From contig NC_073695.1 in the NCBI RefSeq assembly GCF_029784165.1, forward strand, positions 7,944,320 to 8,008,319: 64,000 nucleotides of DNA. The letters run 5' to 3'. Below the pieces are notes generated by a model. The model had not been told where the DNA came from. It did no database searches and was given only the letters and a program-made list of their open reading frames with translations. The first letter of the stretch is position 1. Each line of letters starts with the position of its first letter. Below, in pieces: positions 45,093 through 56,742 of the stretch. The stretch is from Wyeomyia smithii (lineage: Eukaryota > Arthropoda > Insecta > Diptera > Culicidae). A program made the translations under genes and the position numbers.

Positions 45093-45439
45093 CTGTACAG
45101 TAGAGATGGTCGGGTATGGGAAACTTTTTACCCGTACCCGACCCGTACCCGACTCATCGAAAATTTCCAAACCCGTACCCGACCCGAACCCGAAGTCTGG
45201 TTTGTTTAAAATACCCGTACCCGACCCGAACCCGAAAAATATCTATTCTAACTACCCGTACCCGACCCGTACCCGATAGAAAAAAACGCCGAAATTGCCG
45301 GTTTTTTTTTGAAGTAGAATACTTCTCTCAGGAAGTTCGGCTACATAGGGATGTGAAATGAAAATCTAAACCCGTAATAAGTGAAAAATATGTCCAATTT
45401 CAAATGCTAATAAATCGGTTAGTATCCGATGGATTTCCT

Positions 45440-46540
45440 TCGTTCTTGCAGCAATAGATTGGAAAATCTTCTAAGATTCTTCCCAAAAGAAGATAATTGT
45501 TATTTTATTATTCACACTATTGTACTATTGAAAATAGTCAAGCCTTGTCAAAACGAAAAATTCGACCTCTGATTGGTCGTTATATGATTGCTTCCCAAGC
45601 ACGGTCGACAGAATCATATACCTTGCAATTTTAAACACGCTATTTGGCCTATATAAGAGCCTGTTTCAGCCGAAGCCGCTCATAATAGTTCTGGACAGCG
45701 ATAACAGCAGTCGTCCTCCCTTAGCACTAGCAGTGCCGTGGATACCAGCAATGGTGGAAAGCGGCCACAGCTGTGGCGTAGCAATGGATAGCGCACTAGT
45801 TGCAGCGGATTCCAGCAACGATAGCAGCTGGGCCAGCTGAAGCAGGGACAGTGGATACCAATGGCAGCGTATAGCGGCCACAACTGTGGCATGGCTGTGA
45901 ATAGCGAACTAGTTGCAGCTTATCTCAGCATCGATAGCGGCTGATGCAGTGAGGCACTTTAGTGAAATGCAGTCTCTGTGCGATAGTGGGCACTAGTAAA
46001 TGCATTCAATGAAATGTTGACTCATTTTGACAACACGTGAGCCGTCTAGTTTTGAGTGTTATATCAGCATATCATTGTTTACTTTATCACAAGGAATACT
46101 TTATTCGCCCTGTCAGTGATAACGCAAAGATGTGATCGGCATCTTATCCGATACTAAAATGAACAACAAATGGTTTTTTTCAGTATGAAATTAAAACTTG
46201 ATTGAAGAGTTAATATTTTATAATGAGTTAATTAACATTTTTAAATTTGTGAAAGTTATAAATTTTACTTCATCTCCGTGTCTCAAAACGTACTGAATTA
46301 TCTTTTCCTTCAGTCATGAGCACGACATCCGAAAAAATTTCATCTCAAAATTTAAAAATTGTCAAGCCCCAACCATGACAAGCAACTTACTATATTACTG
46401 AAAATGGTCAATCCTTGTTGAAGCGCAAAATTCGATTGATCTGATTAGTCAACGTTTATTTACTAGAAAAAATTACTGACACGCAAGCAGCCGGGTTATC
46501 TTTCTTGTAGAAGTATTCTACTTCAACCTTGCGGTCGTGG
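45440..46540 (+). repeat. Unclassified interspersed repeat family, copy 3 (inside the hAT-like element)
   Basis: Blocks in family order: 'gcagcaatagattggaaaat' (45450), 'attgtactattgaaaatag' (45525), 'ctgattggtcg' (45570), 'aagcacggtcgacagaat' (45597), 'ggcctatataagagcctg' (45647), AGC-rich sequence with two similar units (45690-45800 and 45800-45920), and 'gatcggcatcttatccgata' (46133). A second fragment, partly inverted, lies at 46370-46555 ('ttgcggtcgtggctttgc'). Confidence 0.6.
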
Positions 46541-46948
46541 CTTTGCACACAACCCTCCTGTTATTTTAATTTTTTTTTTGTTCAACATGCCTGGGTACCT
46601 CGTACATTTTATGCACTGATTGTCATATGTGGTTTCTCGAGATGATGGCCGGAGTCAGGCTAGAACCGAGTGTGCGTGTGAACGAATGATAATGAACCCA
46701 GAGTTTCAGGCGGGTGGTCCACTATAAGGAATCGGTCCACTATGAAAAGTGCATGTCTGGTAAAGTTTGAAATAAACGACGAGTTTTATAAACACATTAA
46801 AGGGTCCAACGAATTTTAAAAGGTCAAAATTAATATAGTCCATAACTTGAGAAAAATTTGATAATTCACTTCATTTGCCAAAAACCTGTAATTTTGAGTA
46901 TAGATTCAGTGTCATTGATAAATTCTAAAAATCAGTAAAAAACAGATA

Positions 46949-46979
<31 letters not shown>
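46949..46979 (+). repeat. (AAAT)n microsatellite
   Basis: About seven AAAT units. Confidence 0.95.
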
Positions 46980-48030
46980 TTTAAGTGCTTAAGTCCAATA
47001 TATGGGTGCAATATCATAAAATTTGATTTTTTTATAACTTTTCAAAACTCGGCATACTGACGTTTTTTGACATATTCAAAAAAAATATATCATTACTTTG
47101 AAACGCTCTGCAGCTTCAATGATAGCTTGATTTTTTTTGGCCTCGAAGAAAAAGTTGATTTGTAGTTAGTTTTTATTACCTATTATAATATATAATAATG
47201 TTTTAATTTTTATAAAAACAATTTTTTTTGCGAAATTTGGTTGATTTGAGGAGTTGTGCAAAAACTACGTAAGCTGTTTTTGTAAAGAGGACGCCCTGTG
47301 GCGTTGCTTGTGGTTGAAGATCATATAATTCTGTTTAATAAAAAGTTAGGGAATAAGTGCTAAAAAATCATGAAATATTAAGTTACGTGCTTCATGAACG
47401 TCTCCAAATAAAAAGTGGAATGGAGATTCGTGTTCAGCACCCCAAAATTAAGAATATACCATATTTTTGTCGTATTTATCGACACTTTATTTTTACTTGG
47501 CAAGCATTTGTATTAAGTCGCCCCACTGTGCAATGCTCCGCGGTTTTCCTGACAGTTATGAAAAAAGCCCGACAAAAACACCATTTAAATCAAAACCGTT
47601 GCAGGAAGAACTATTCAATCTAACATTAGAAAGCGATAGCATGATGTCATTCCCTTGGTGCATAGACTGCCGACAACTGTCAGAATAGGTATTGGGCGAT
47701 CTCTCGTTGAGTGATGATGGGCGATATTCTCTCCGATCTTACCGATTATCGACATTAAGAAAACACCCAAGCTTGAAATGATAAAAATTGAGTTCTCACA
47801 ATTCACGAAAATTGAATTACCCGTACCCGACCCGTACCCGACCAATTGAGAATTTTTCAAACCCGTACCCGACCCGAACCCGAAGCCTTGGTTTTTTAAT
47901 TACCCGTACCCGACCCGAACCCGTAGAATATTTTTTGGCGTTACCCGAAACCCGACCCGAACCCGTCGGGTACGGGTCGGGTACGGGTTTCGGGTAAAAA
48001 TACCCCTACCCGACCATCTCTACTGTACAG

Positions 48031-49235
48031 ACTCCTTTCACCGTTCGTTGCGCGTGCTTTCCTTCATCAGTGTAGTGTTTATTTTTGCCTTCGAAAGGAT
48101 GCTCTAGCAGCTCGTTTGCATAGAGGGGACGAATCAGGTTTACTTGGCACAACATCTACTACTCAGTTGAACGACCAATAAGTTCGAAATAACAAGCCAT
48201 TTGCATCGAATCTCACCCAGGTACTAACATCATGCCAATTTTCCTCACCTCAGTTGAAATACGCTTCCGTAACAAGCTTACGAACCTGGACCAGCTATTA
48301 TCACTCCGAAAAATTATAGCCTTTCACATTAAATAAGCCTGTTCAGTCCTAAACAATCACGAATTACGTTCACGTGACCGAACCGTTGATTACCACCTGG
48401 AAGCGCAGCCACTCGCGTGTTCTCGCTTCGAAACCTTTGGCAAATTTGCATGAAATCTATTCAAGCGAGGGTCTAATCCCGTCACGAAGTTTTCCGGGAA
48501 AAATCAACCACCCACTTAATGTTTCAATTTTTTATGTCTTTTGTTTTGCTAACTTTCCAAAGTTCGCTTGACCGAAAAACCATTTTCCGACCGACGGGGG
48601 AGTGGTTCCACTGGCAGTTTTGCGGAAGTTTTGCAGTATTTCACCGCCTTGTGTTCGATAGGATTTTTTTTTGTTTTCTTCCGGTTCTTTAGATGACGAC
48701 TTCGATGCCACAATGCAGCAAGATGGGTGGGTGGCACGATAATTAATCCGAAGTCTGGGGTATAATAAATTTCAAGTTGACTTTTATTTTGCTGTCATGT
48801 TTGAGTGACCGGTGAACTGGAGCAGGAAGCGAATGGACTGATGGGGTTCAGGTCCGACAAAAGAAGCGGAAGAAGGCATTTTGCATCTGGATTCTGTTTC
48901 ATCATCTTTTCAAAACAATTTATTTGACACGGTGCTTGAGCTGAATAGAAAACTCTTCTTCCTGTTTTGTTTTCAATAATGGAGTAAAGATTGGAGCAAC
49001 TTTATAGCCTCACGGTCGACTTCATGTTGGTAAGACATTTTGTAGTTTTGGATTAAATTTAATCAGGCCAGATATACCTGAGCAGAAACAATCCCAAAAA
49101 AAATTGGCTAATTGGATGAGAGGGCTTCAGCAATAATCTAATTGTTTACTCAAGAAGCATGAAAAAATCTGATGGATCTCACTATAGTTTTGATTATTTC
49201 TTTTATAATCATGATAATACATGAGACAAGATTAT
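48031..49235. other. Unassigned, single-copy-looking DNA between two hAT-like elements
   Basis: No coding or repeat signature was recognised. Confidence 0.4.
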
Positions 49236-49243
49236 GTCTCGAT

Positions 49244-52200
49244 TAGGGGTGTGCGAAACTGACTTTTCTGGTGTCGAAACGAAACGAAACGAAATTAACC
49301 CTTAATTTCGGTTTCGCCAAATTAGTCGAAACGAAATCAAGGTGGATTTCGAGTTCTCGAGACGAAACGAAATTGGTCTCTAAATTTCGCGAAATTTCGA
49401 AAAATAAAATAAATGTTTCTGAAACATAGCATTACAATGATTTGAAACGTTGGAGCGTACGCTAACGAAGTACCCTTCAGCAGCTGATCGCAAGGTGCTT
49501 ACGAAGAGTAACGTAGGTGTTCAGATATCGATAAACCGACAATGACGAGAAAATCAAAAATGTAAAAAACTAAAATCTTGATGCACTTATTTATACAGAT
49601 TATATTGCAGGTAATAGTAGCGCGATAGATACAAATGATATAAAGGTCAAACTCGAAATGTCTTTGTAAATAATAATTTAATAAACTTCTGAACTGATTC
49701 TTTTGGTTTGAATGCAACTATGTTTAAAATAGTAAAGGTGCCGCCACACGGACGCTGATTCCCTTAGTTTCTAACTCATAGTTGATTGTAAAAAGCATTT
49801 TTTTCATCATAACGCGGGATTGTACTGTCAAAAGCTATAACATAGAGACCCTGAACTACTCCGGCATGCCCGAATAGTTCATAGCCTACTATTCAGTGTT
49901 GAAAAAATGCTTTTTACAATCAACTAAGACTTAGAAACTAAGGGAGGTAGCGTCCGTGTGGCGGCACCTTAATCCTTCTTTCATAGCACTTTCGTCATTC
50001 ATAATCCAAGTTTTGTCCTAGAGCTCGAACTGGAAAACATGAGAGATGGTAGGTAGGGTTTTCAACCATTCCTGTGAGTTTTGGTGTCCCTAGCAAAGAT
50101 AACTTTTCCAAAGAGTTTTTCCCTATGCAAACGTAAAAGCGTCGAATCCGATAAGCAATTCCTCGGCGGCCTTCTGATGCATTTCTGCATTCTCTAAAAG
50201 CAGCAAAATTTACAGGAGCTGTAAAGCTGTAAAACCTTTGGAGGGCAACCATTTTGAGCTTTTGTCGACCAGTGTTATTGATTTTTTTTCAACACCGTTT
50301 AGTCAGACTAGACTAAGTGACATCTTTATCAATTCGAGGAAAATAAAATTTAAGTTAATTATTCTGTAAACTTTGAAGTTTTCAATATGTTTGCACATTT
50401 TGTAATATAACTTAAAATTACTTTTTAACTGAGCAGTTCCACAAAATATGCCCCAGTTTCAATATTTTTTGTCATTTTAGATTTGGCTTAAACTTTGCAT
50501 AAACGTTTTTATAGGCTGAGCAGCTATTTAAAATGCTATTTTGGGAAACATAAAAATTAATATAGAAAAGCTTATATTCAAAAATCTTATTTTTTTTTGT
50601 ATAAAAATTACAAAAAACATACCGAAGCGATGAAGAAATCAAAAAAAGTAGTTACATTTTTTCAAAAAAAAAAAAAATTTACAACATGTTTATTTTTGGA
50701 AGGACAATATTTTTATCTACAACTTTGCCAAAGGCACTATGCCAATCAAACCAACTGTTTCGATTATAAAAATATTTTAATTACCCACAGAGTGCCCAAT
50801 TGGAGTTTAAATTATTTTTTCAGCTAAATCGGTTTGTTTGACTGGCATAACTAGTGTCTCTGGTAAGGTTGTAGAAAATAATTTTGCACTAAAAAATATG
50901 CCCTGTGACTTTCTGCGATACCAAAAATAATAAAATGCATTTGGGACCATTCCTAAACTAAGGGGTCATATTTTGATTCCTTTTATACCCTCCCACTCCC
51001 CCGTGGTCTTTCGTGTTCTTTTGTTTTGTGATCTTATTCTGCAAATATATGTACAATAAAGTATGAAAAATTTATAAAAAAATGATGGTTTACGAAAACT
51101 GATTATTAGTTATTGCGCAAATTGTAAATAGAATTTTCAGTAATATCATTTTCTCAAAACCAAAATAGATAATGGTTGTTTAATTTTTAAAAATATTTCA
51201 TTGTCTTGAACAAATATAATAATTTCCTTACCTGAAAGTAATTTAAAATACGCTATTCTGTTGAGTATATTCAAAATAATTTTTAATTTGTTGTTGAGTA
51301 TCAAAATAAATAAAGTTTTTTTAAGCAGTTTGATCATCTACGATCAATTTTTCGCTTATAGTTATGGTAAATTTTGTACTCATCTAAAAATCATCTAGAA
51401 AAATATTTAGTTGATAATAAGTGAAACCTTACTTTTAGTGATTTTCAGGTATCGGATGTGTAACTTAGTTTTTTTTTTAATAAATTACAAAGTTTTTGAA
51501 TGTCGAACAAAATATAAACATCTTTCTTTCTTCCTTCAGTTCACGAACATCCAGGTCTTATATATTGTTTTAAAGACCAAAACGTTGATTTTTTTTACCG
51601 GTCGTTGAGTATTGAAATATACTTCCAGGAAAAATGTCATAAATCCCGACGCATTGCAAAATAGAACTATTATTCTTAAGAAGTAAATGCCATATAAGGC
51701 AAAGCCTGTTTAAAAAAAAAATTTCTTCGTTCGGATCAGGGGCGACTCGTGGCTGTTGAACCTACCTGTTCAACTAGAAATTCTGAAAATCAGAGTTTGG
51801 GGAAGTAATTACAATTTTATCCGCGAATAAAAGCAAGTAATTCCCTTTGTTACTATTTAAAAATAAAACTAAAAAACAAGAAAATAAGAGCATGAATTTG
51901 GATTTTAGATTCATTTTTGCCTGACGTCCCCATGTGCATTGCACAGGTTGCACCTATGGACGAGTCGCCCCTGGTTCGGATAAATTTGAAATATGTTTAA
52001 AAAATTTGATTACAGTTAATTGCTGAGAACTCTCAAACTTTCCGTGACACTTATTAATTATCAAGTCGTGTCAAATAAATTTAATAATTAAAAAATTGCG
52101 AAAGCTTCGTCTTGACTTAGTGGCAACAATAAATTATAAGTCAGAAAAAAGACTACGTGGTCTATTCGTTAACCTTAAGGTTCTTTTGATAACCTCCCCC

Positions 52201-53497
52201 CCCCCTGCCTCCCTATATATGACTACGTGGTTTGGGAACGGCCCCTTTGAAACAAACCAAAAATTATTTTTCTTTCAATCAATCAACAGTTAGAATGGAA
52301 TGTTGTAATGCAACAAACAAATAGTTTTCTTTTTACTCAATTAAGTTATTCGTAATCATCCTCGTTCTCTTATTTCTCGTTTTTTCTAACCTTTCTTTCC
52401 TTCTACCTTGTATATTCGTCAAGTGCAAAGTCAGAATCACTTTTTCGCTATAATCTGAACTTGTTTTTGACATTGTAAAATTTCGTGTCCCCTAAAACAA
52501 GAGTAACATTTCTCAGTTATGTGTTCAACAAGAGCGAACCATGTACTTTTTATTCATTTATTGATGAAGTATACTTTTTTGGTGACACGTTTAAAATATT
52601 TTCGATAAGGTACCTGGTAATTTTGAAACCTATGCTGACTTTGAAGTCAGAGTGTTTTGAAACAATACTAAAAATTCAGGCAATTACAACTTTTTCTGCT
52701 TGACACATCGATCACTCTGTCTGCACACTATAAGGCATGATATCTGGTCAGCCTAGTGATAGCAATGAACTATCTGAAAAAAACACATTTAAATACACTA
52801 CGGTGTGCGAAGAGAAGTCCTCTAACACAGAGATCCGAAAAAACGCTTAAAAATTTTTACAAGTCAAGTAGCATAGAGCATTCGGCCTGTAAGATAGAGC
52901 TTCAGAGTTTTAGTTTTGACAGAAATTGCTATGCCCTCCTAAACGAAAGACAAAGAGTGACCTCTTTAACCTTGTGCGCTGCAAATATAACCACATTTTG
53001 ATGTACGTAAAAGATGCGTAAAATTTATTCCTTCAAACAAATTACTAGATGCCTTGTAGCGCATTCGGACGGCTTCATATTCCTCGAATATGACTTCAGT
53101 GATGACATGAATTTTATGCTCTGCGTGAATAAAAAATACCTCCCGCATGATGTTACGGTTTTGTCTTTAGAAACAAAAATTACCGGCTGAGAGTTTATTC
53201 TCCTATGTCTGACTTAGTATACCAGATATCTGTTGAGATATATTCAATTTAATTCATAGTCGCAATGAGCACAAACCAAAATAATGTAATAATGTGCATC
53301 GGAAATTTGGTCCGAAATTTCGCGAAATTTCGTAATCGTCGAAATTGGAAGATTAATTTCGCGAAATTTTAGGCGGAATTTAGCGAAATTCAACGAAATT
53401 TTTCGGCAATTTCGCGAAACCGAAATTTCGCGAAATTTCGGGAAATTTCGAGTTTTGCGAAATTATACGAAATAATTCGAAATCTCGCACAGCCTTA
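49244..53497. mobile_element. hAT-like element with GAAATTTCG subterminal arrays, 4.25 kb
   Basis: The ends TAGGGGTGTGCGA (49244) and TAAGGCTGTGCGA (inverse, ending 53497) match at 11 of 13 positions and are flanked by the exact 8-bp duplication GTCTCGAT (49236-49243 and 53498-53505). Just inside the ends are arrays of 'cgaaacgaaacgaaa' (49265-49400) and 'cgaaatttcgcgaaatttcg' (53305-53480). The interior, 49400-53300, has only short ORFs, and I see no transposase motif. It carries a Harbinger-type MITE (49736-49969). A relic of an autonomous element or a large nonautonomous one are both possible. Confidence 0.9.
49736..49969. mobile_element. PIF/Harbinger-type MITE
   Basis: The terminal inverted repeats begin AGGTGCCGCCACACGGACGC and remain similar for about 70 bp (to 'aaaaagcattttt'). 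Flanks are TAA on each side (49733-49735 and 49970-49972), the 3-bp TWA duplication of the PIF/Harbinger superfamily. 234 bp, non-coding, nested in the hAT-like element. Confidence 0.9.
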
Positions 53498-53519
53498 GTC
53501 TCGATAAAGTTTTCTAACA

Positions 53520-53765
53520 ATTTTTTCCCATTTTTTGTATTTAAAAGAGAAGAAAAATATCGTAGGGCTGTGTGCAAAGCCTCAATCGCAAGGTTGACGT
53601 AGAATTACATTGAGCTTTTTGTTGCATTACTTGCATTACTGCATCATACTGATTAAACAGGTCTTGTACATGAAAGTCTTGATCAATAAGTGAAATCTTT
53701 CTCAAACTTTTGGTATAATAATTAGCTCATCTTTCCAATGGAAAACCAGTGAAAAAACGAAAATA
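53520..53765 (+). repeat. Duplicated segment, left copy
   Basis: From 'agaagaaaaat' and 'cgtagggctgtgtgcaaagc' (53562) through 'attgagctttttgttgcatt' to 'cagtgaaaaaa', this matches 56230-56475 closely. The two copies bracket the 53.8-56.2 kb AT-rich and heptamer region. Confidence 0.75.
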
Positions 53766-53799
53766 AACATCAACGGGATCGAAATTATTTTGACCCAAA

Positions 53800-55099
53800 A
53801 ACATTGATTTTAGAGCCGAACGTCTTCAGCAAATTTGTTCCATTAGTTTTTCTCCATTTTATAGAAGTTGCTATTCAATGATTAATCAACTCAACAGTGA
53901 GAAACGAGTTTTTCTTTTCTCATTTTGGGATATAAAAATCCACTGTTCAACAAAGTTGTGGAAAATTTTAAAAGAAACAACTTTGTTGAAGACGGCATAC
54001 TTTTATCTATCTATTTAAATGAACTTTTGTAGAGTTTTCCATAGATTACCACTAAAAATCTGTTTTTCTCTATTCAACTTTTTATAGTGATTTTCCACAA
54101 TTTTTGAATGTTCTACAAAATTGTTTGCTACAATGAAACCAACAGTTTCTTCGAAGAAAGTTTATTTTTAACTCACATAATATTTTGGTAGTTGACGATT
54201 TTTATTAGGATATTGCGCCAATTAACACTAATTACTCTTTACTTAAAAAAATACCGATTTTGGAGTCGTAGTGTTTTTAGTAAAGTTGTTCTTTTAATTA
54301 TTCTCTATTTTGTACAAGTTGAAATTTTGTGATTAATCTACCTAAAAGTGAGAAATGAGTTTTAATTTTCTCATTTTGGCTTATAAAAATCCATTTTGCT
54401 GAGTAAAGTTTTAGCAAATTTTATTAGAAACAACTTTGTCGAAGACGCTATACTTGTAACTGCTTATTTAAACTAACTATCGTGAAGTTTTCTCTAGAGT
54501 GCCCCTTAAATTAATTTTTTTCTATAACTTTCTATAATGGTTTCCTAAAACTTTTCGATTTTCTCAATATTCTTTACTTTAATAAAATACACAAGTTCAC
54601 CGAAGAAAGTTTATTTTTATCTCTTAAGTTTATTTAGTTATTATAGATTTTTATTAAAATAATGCACTTATTTATTTACAAATATCTACACAGGAACCAG
54701 CGAGAGACAAATGCCTATATCTGGAATGAGAGATGTTTTACTTATAAATACTTAAATATATAAATGGTTTAGTCTGCAGATATTCGCAGATTTCAGAGAT
54801 ATCTGTTAGTATATTAGTGCATTGTTTCAATAAAAATCGTCAATTATTTCCATATGGGAGATGAAAATAAACTTTTTTTAATGAAATTGTTTGTTTTGTG
54901 ATAGCAAACACCAATGTATATCATTGAAAAATTGTAGAAAATTATTACTAAATCTCATATTGAAAAAATTGATTTTTAGTGGCAATCTGTAGAAAACTTC
55001 ACAAAAGTCCATTGAAAAAGGCAGATGTCTTTTGCAAAGTTGTTTCTTATGAAATGTGCAACAACTTTGCCGAGCAAAGTGAATTTTTATATGCAAAAA
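53800..55099. repeat. AT-rich repeat with a ~450-bp tandem duplication and an inverted third part
   Basis: 'gattaatcaac...gtgagaaacgag' near 53880 is matched by 'gattaatctac...gtgagaaatgag' near 54332, with matching text on either side ('aacaactttgttgaagacgg' against 'aacaactttgtcgaagacgc'). The stretch 54830-55090 resembles the reverse complement of 53945-54130 ('gccactaaaaat' against 'attaccactaaaaat'; 'caacaactttgccg'). No coding capacity. Similar phrases occur near 1085 and 50720. Confidence 0.6.
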
Positions 55100-56231
55100 T
55101 GTCCCGTGCCCCGCGTCCCATGTCCCATGTCCCATGTCCCATGTCCCATGTCCCATGTCCCATGTCCCATGTCCCATGTCCCATGTCCCATGTCCCATGT
55201 CCCATGTTCCATGTCTCATGTCTCATGTCCCATGTCCCATGTCCCATGTCCCATGTCCCATGTCTCATGTCCCATGTCCCATGTCCCATGTCCCATGTCC
55301 CATGTCCCATGTCCCATGTCCCATGTCCCATGTCCCATGTCCCATGTCCCATGTCCCATGTCCCATGTCCCATGTCCCATGTCCCATGTCCCATGTCCAT
55401 GTCCCATGTCCATGTCCCATGTCCCATGTCCCATGTCCCATGTCCCATGTCCCATGTCCCATGTCCCATGTCCCATGTCCCATGTCCCATGTCCCATGTC
55501 CCATGTCCCATGTCCCATGTCCCATGTCCCATGTCCCATGTCCCATGATCCGTGTCCCATGTCCAGTGTCACGCGTCCCGTGTCTCGTGTCTCGTGTCCC
55601 ATGTCCAGTGTCACGCGTCCCGTGTCTCGTGTCTCGTGTCCCGTGTCTCGTGTCTCGCGTCCCGTCTCCCATGTCTCATGTCCCATGTCCCATGTCCCAT
55701 GTCCCGTGTCCCGTGTCCCGTGTCCCGTGTCCCGTGTCCCGTGTCCTGTGTCCTGTGTCCTGTGTCCTGTGTCTCGTGTCCCGTGTCCCTTGTCCCGTGT
55801 CCCGTGTCCCGTGTCCCGTGTCCCGTGTCCCGTGCCCCGTGTCCCGTGCCCCGTGTCCCGTGTCCCGTGTCCCGTGTCCCGTGTCCCGTGTCCCGTGTCC
55901 CGTGTCCCGTGTCCCGTGTCCCGTGTCCCGTGTCCCGTGTCCCGTGTCCCGTGTCCCCTTTCTCGTGTCCCATGTCCCGTGTCCCGTGTCCCCTGTCTCG
56001 TGTCCCATGTCTCGTGTCCTATGTCCCGTGTCCCATGTCGCATGCTTCATGTCCCGTGTTCCATGTCCTGTGTCTCATGTCCCATATCCCGTGTCGCGTG
56101 TCCCGTGTCCCGTGTCTTGTATCGCGTGTCGCGTGTCCTGTGTCCCGTGTCTCATGTCCCGTGTCTCATGTCCCGTGTCTCATGTCCCGTGTCTCCTGTC
56201 CCGTGTTCCGTGTTTCGTGTTCCGTGTTCCA
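55100..56231 (+). repeat. Heptamer minisatellite (GTCCCAT/GTCCCGT)n
   Basis: About 160 copies of a 7-bp unit. 55100-55550 is almost pure GTCCCAT, 55690-55960 is mainly GTCCCGT, and the rest is mixed with GTCTCGT, GTCTCAT and GTCCTGT. Because 7 is not a multiple of 3 and the unit contains no stop on either strand, all frames are open for hundreds of codons, with heptapeptide repeats such as SHVPCPM and GHGTWDM. These are not genes. Confidence 0.97.
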
Positions 56232-56480
56232 TACATTTTTTTACCAATTTTTTATATCAAAAATAGAAGAAAAATCGTAGGGCTGTGTGCAAAGCCTCAA
56301 CCGCAAGGTTGTCATAGAACCACATTGAGCTTTTTGTTGCATTACTTGCATTGCTGTGCATTACACTGAATAAACAGATCTTGTTCATAGAAGTCTTAAT
56401 CAATATGTGAAATCTTCCTCGAACTTTTGGTATAATAATAAGCACATCTTTCTAGCAAATCAGTGAAAAAATTAAATAAA
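56232..56480 (+). repeat. Duplicated segment, right copy
   Basis: A close copy of 53520-53765 in the same orientation, including 'gtagggctgtgtgcaaagcc' (56276) and 'gcaaggttg' (56305), directly after the heptamer array. Confidence 0.75.
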
Positions 56481-56619
56481 AATCAGTTGGGAAGCAAGAA
56501 GCAGCGGTTCGCTTGCCATTCTCGATGTTCAATTCAGATTTATATTGGAAGTTACTTTACTATGCTTTTGTTTTCAAATTATGTCATTTCTCCAATTTTA
56601 CAAGCCGCGAAGGGATCCT

Positions 56620-56742
56620 TTGTCCCATTTCCCGTGTCCCGTGTCTCATGTCCCCTGTCCCATGTCCCATGTCCCGTGTCTCATGTCCAATGTCCCATGT
56701 TCATGTCCATGTCCCGTGTTCCATATCCCGTGTCCCGTGTTC
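56620..56742 (+). repeat. Second, short heptamer array
   Basis: About 17 diverged units of the same GTCCCRT heptamer, 390 bp downstream of the main array and separated from it by the right duplicated segment. Confidence 0.93.

Larger units (their letters stand above)
45101..48022. mobile_element. hAT-like nonautonomous element, TAGAGATGGTCGGG family, long copy
   Basis: The ends TAGAGATGGTCGGGTA and CCCGACCATCTCTA are inverted copies, flanked by the exact 8-bp repeat CTGTACAG (45093-45100 and 48023-48030), which is itself a palindrome. Subterminal arrays of 'acccgtacccgaccc' type occupy 45130-45280 and 47815-48010. The interior of 2.5 kb includes a member of the unclassified interspersed repeat (45440-46540) and AT-rich DNA. 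No transposase-like ORF. Same family as 7813-8457. Confidence 0.92.

Noticed and set aside
49244..53497. hAT transposase gene inside the element
   Set aside because: Only ORFs under about 90 codons are present and none shows a hAT dimerisation-type motif.
54878..56369. Many long ORFs (up to 413 codons) of Cys/His/Pro or Gly/His/Asp repeats
   Set aside because: Products of a stop-free 7-bp unit read in all frames; no unique protein sequence.
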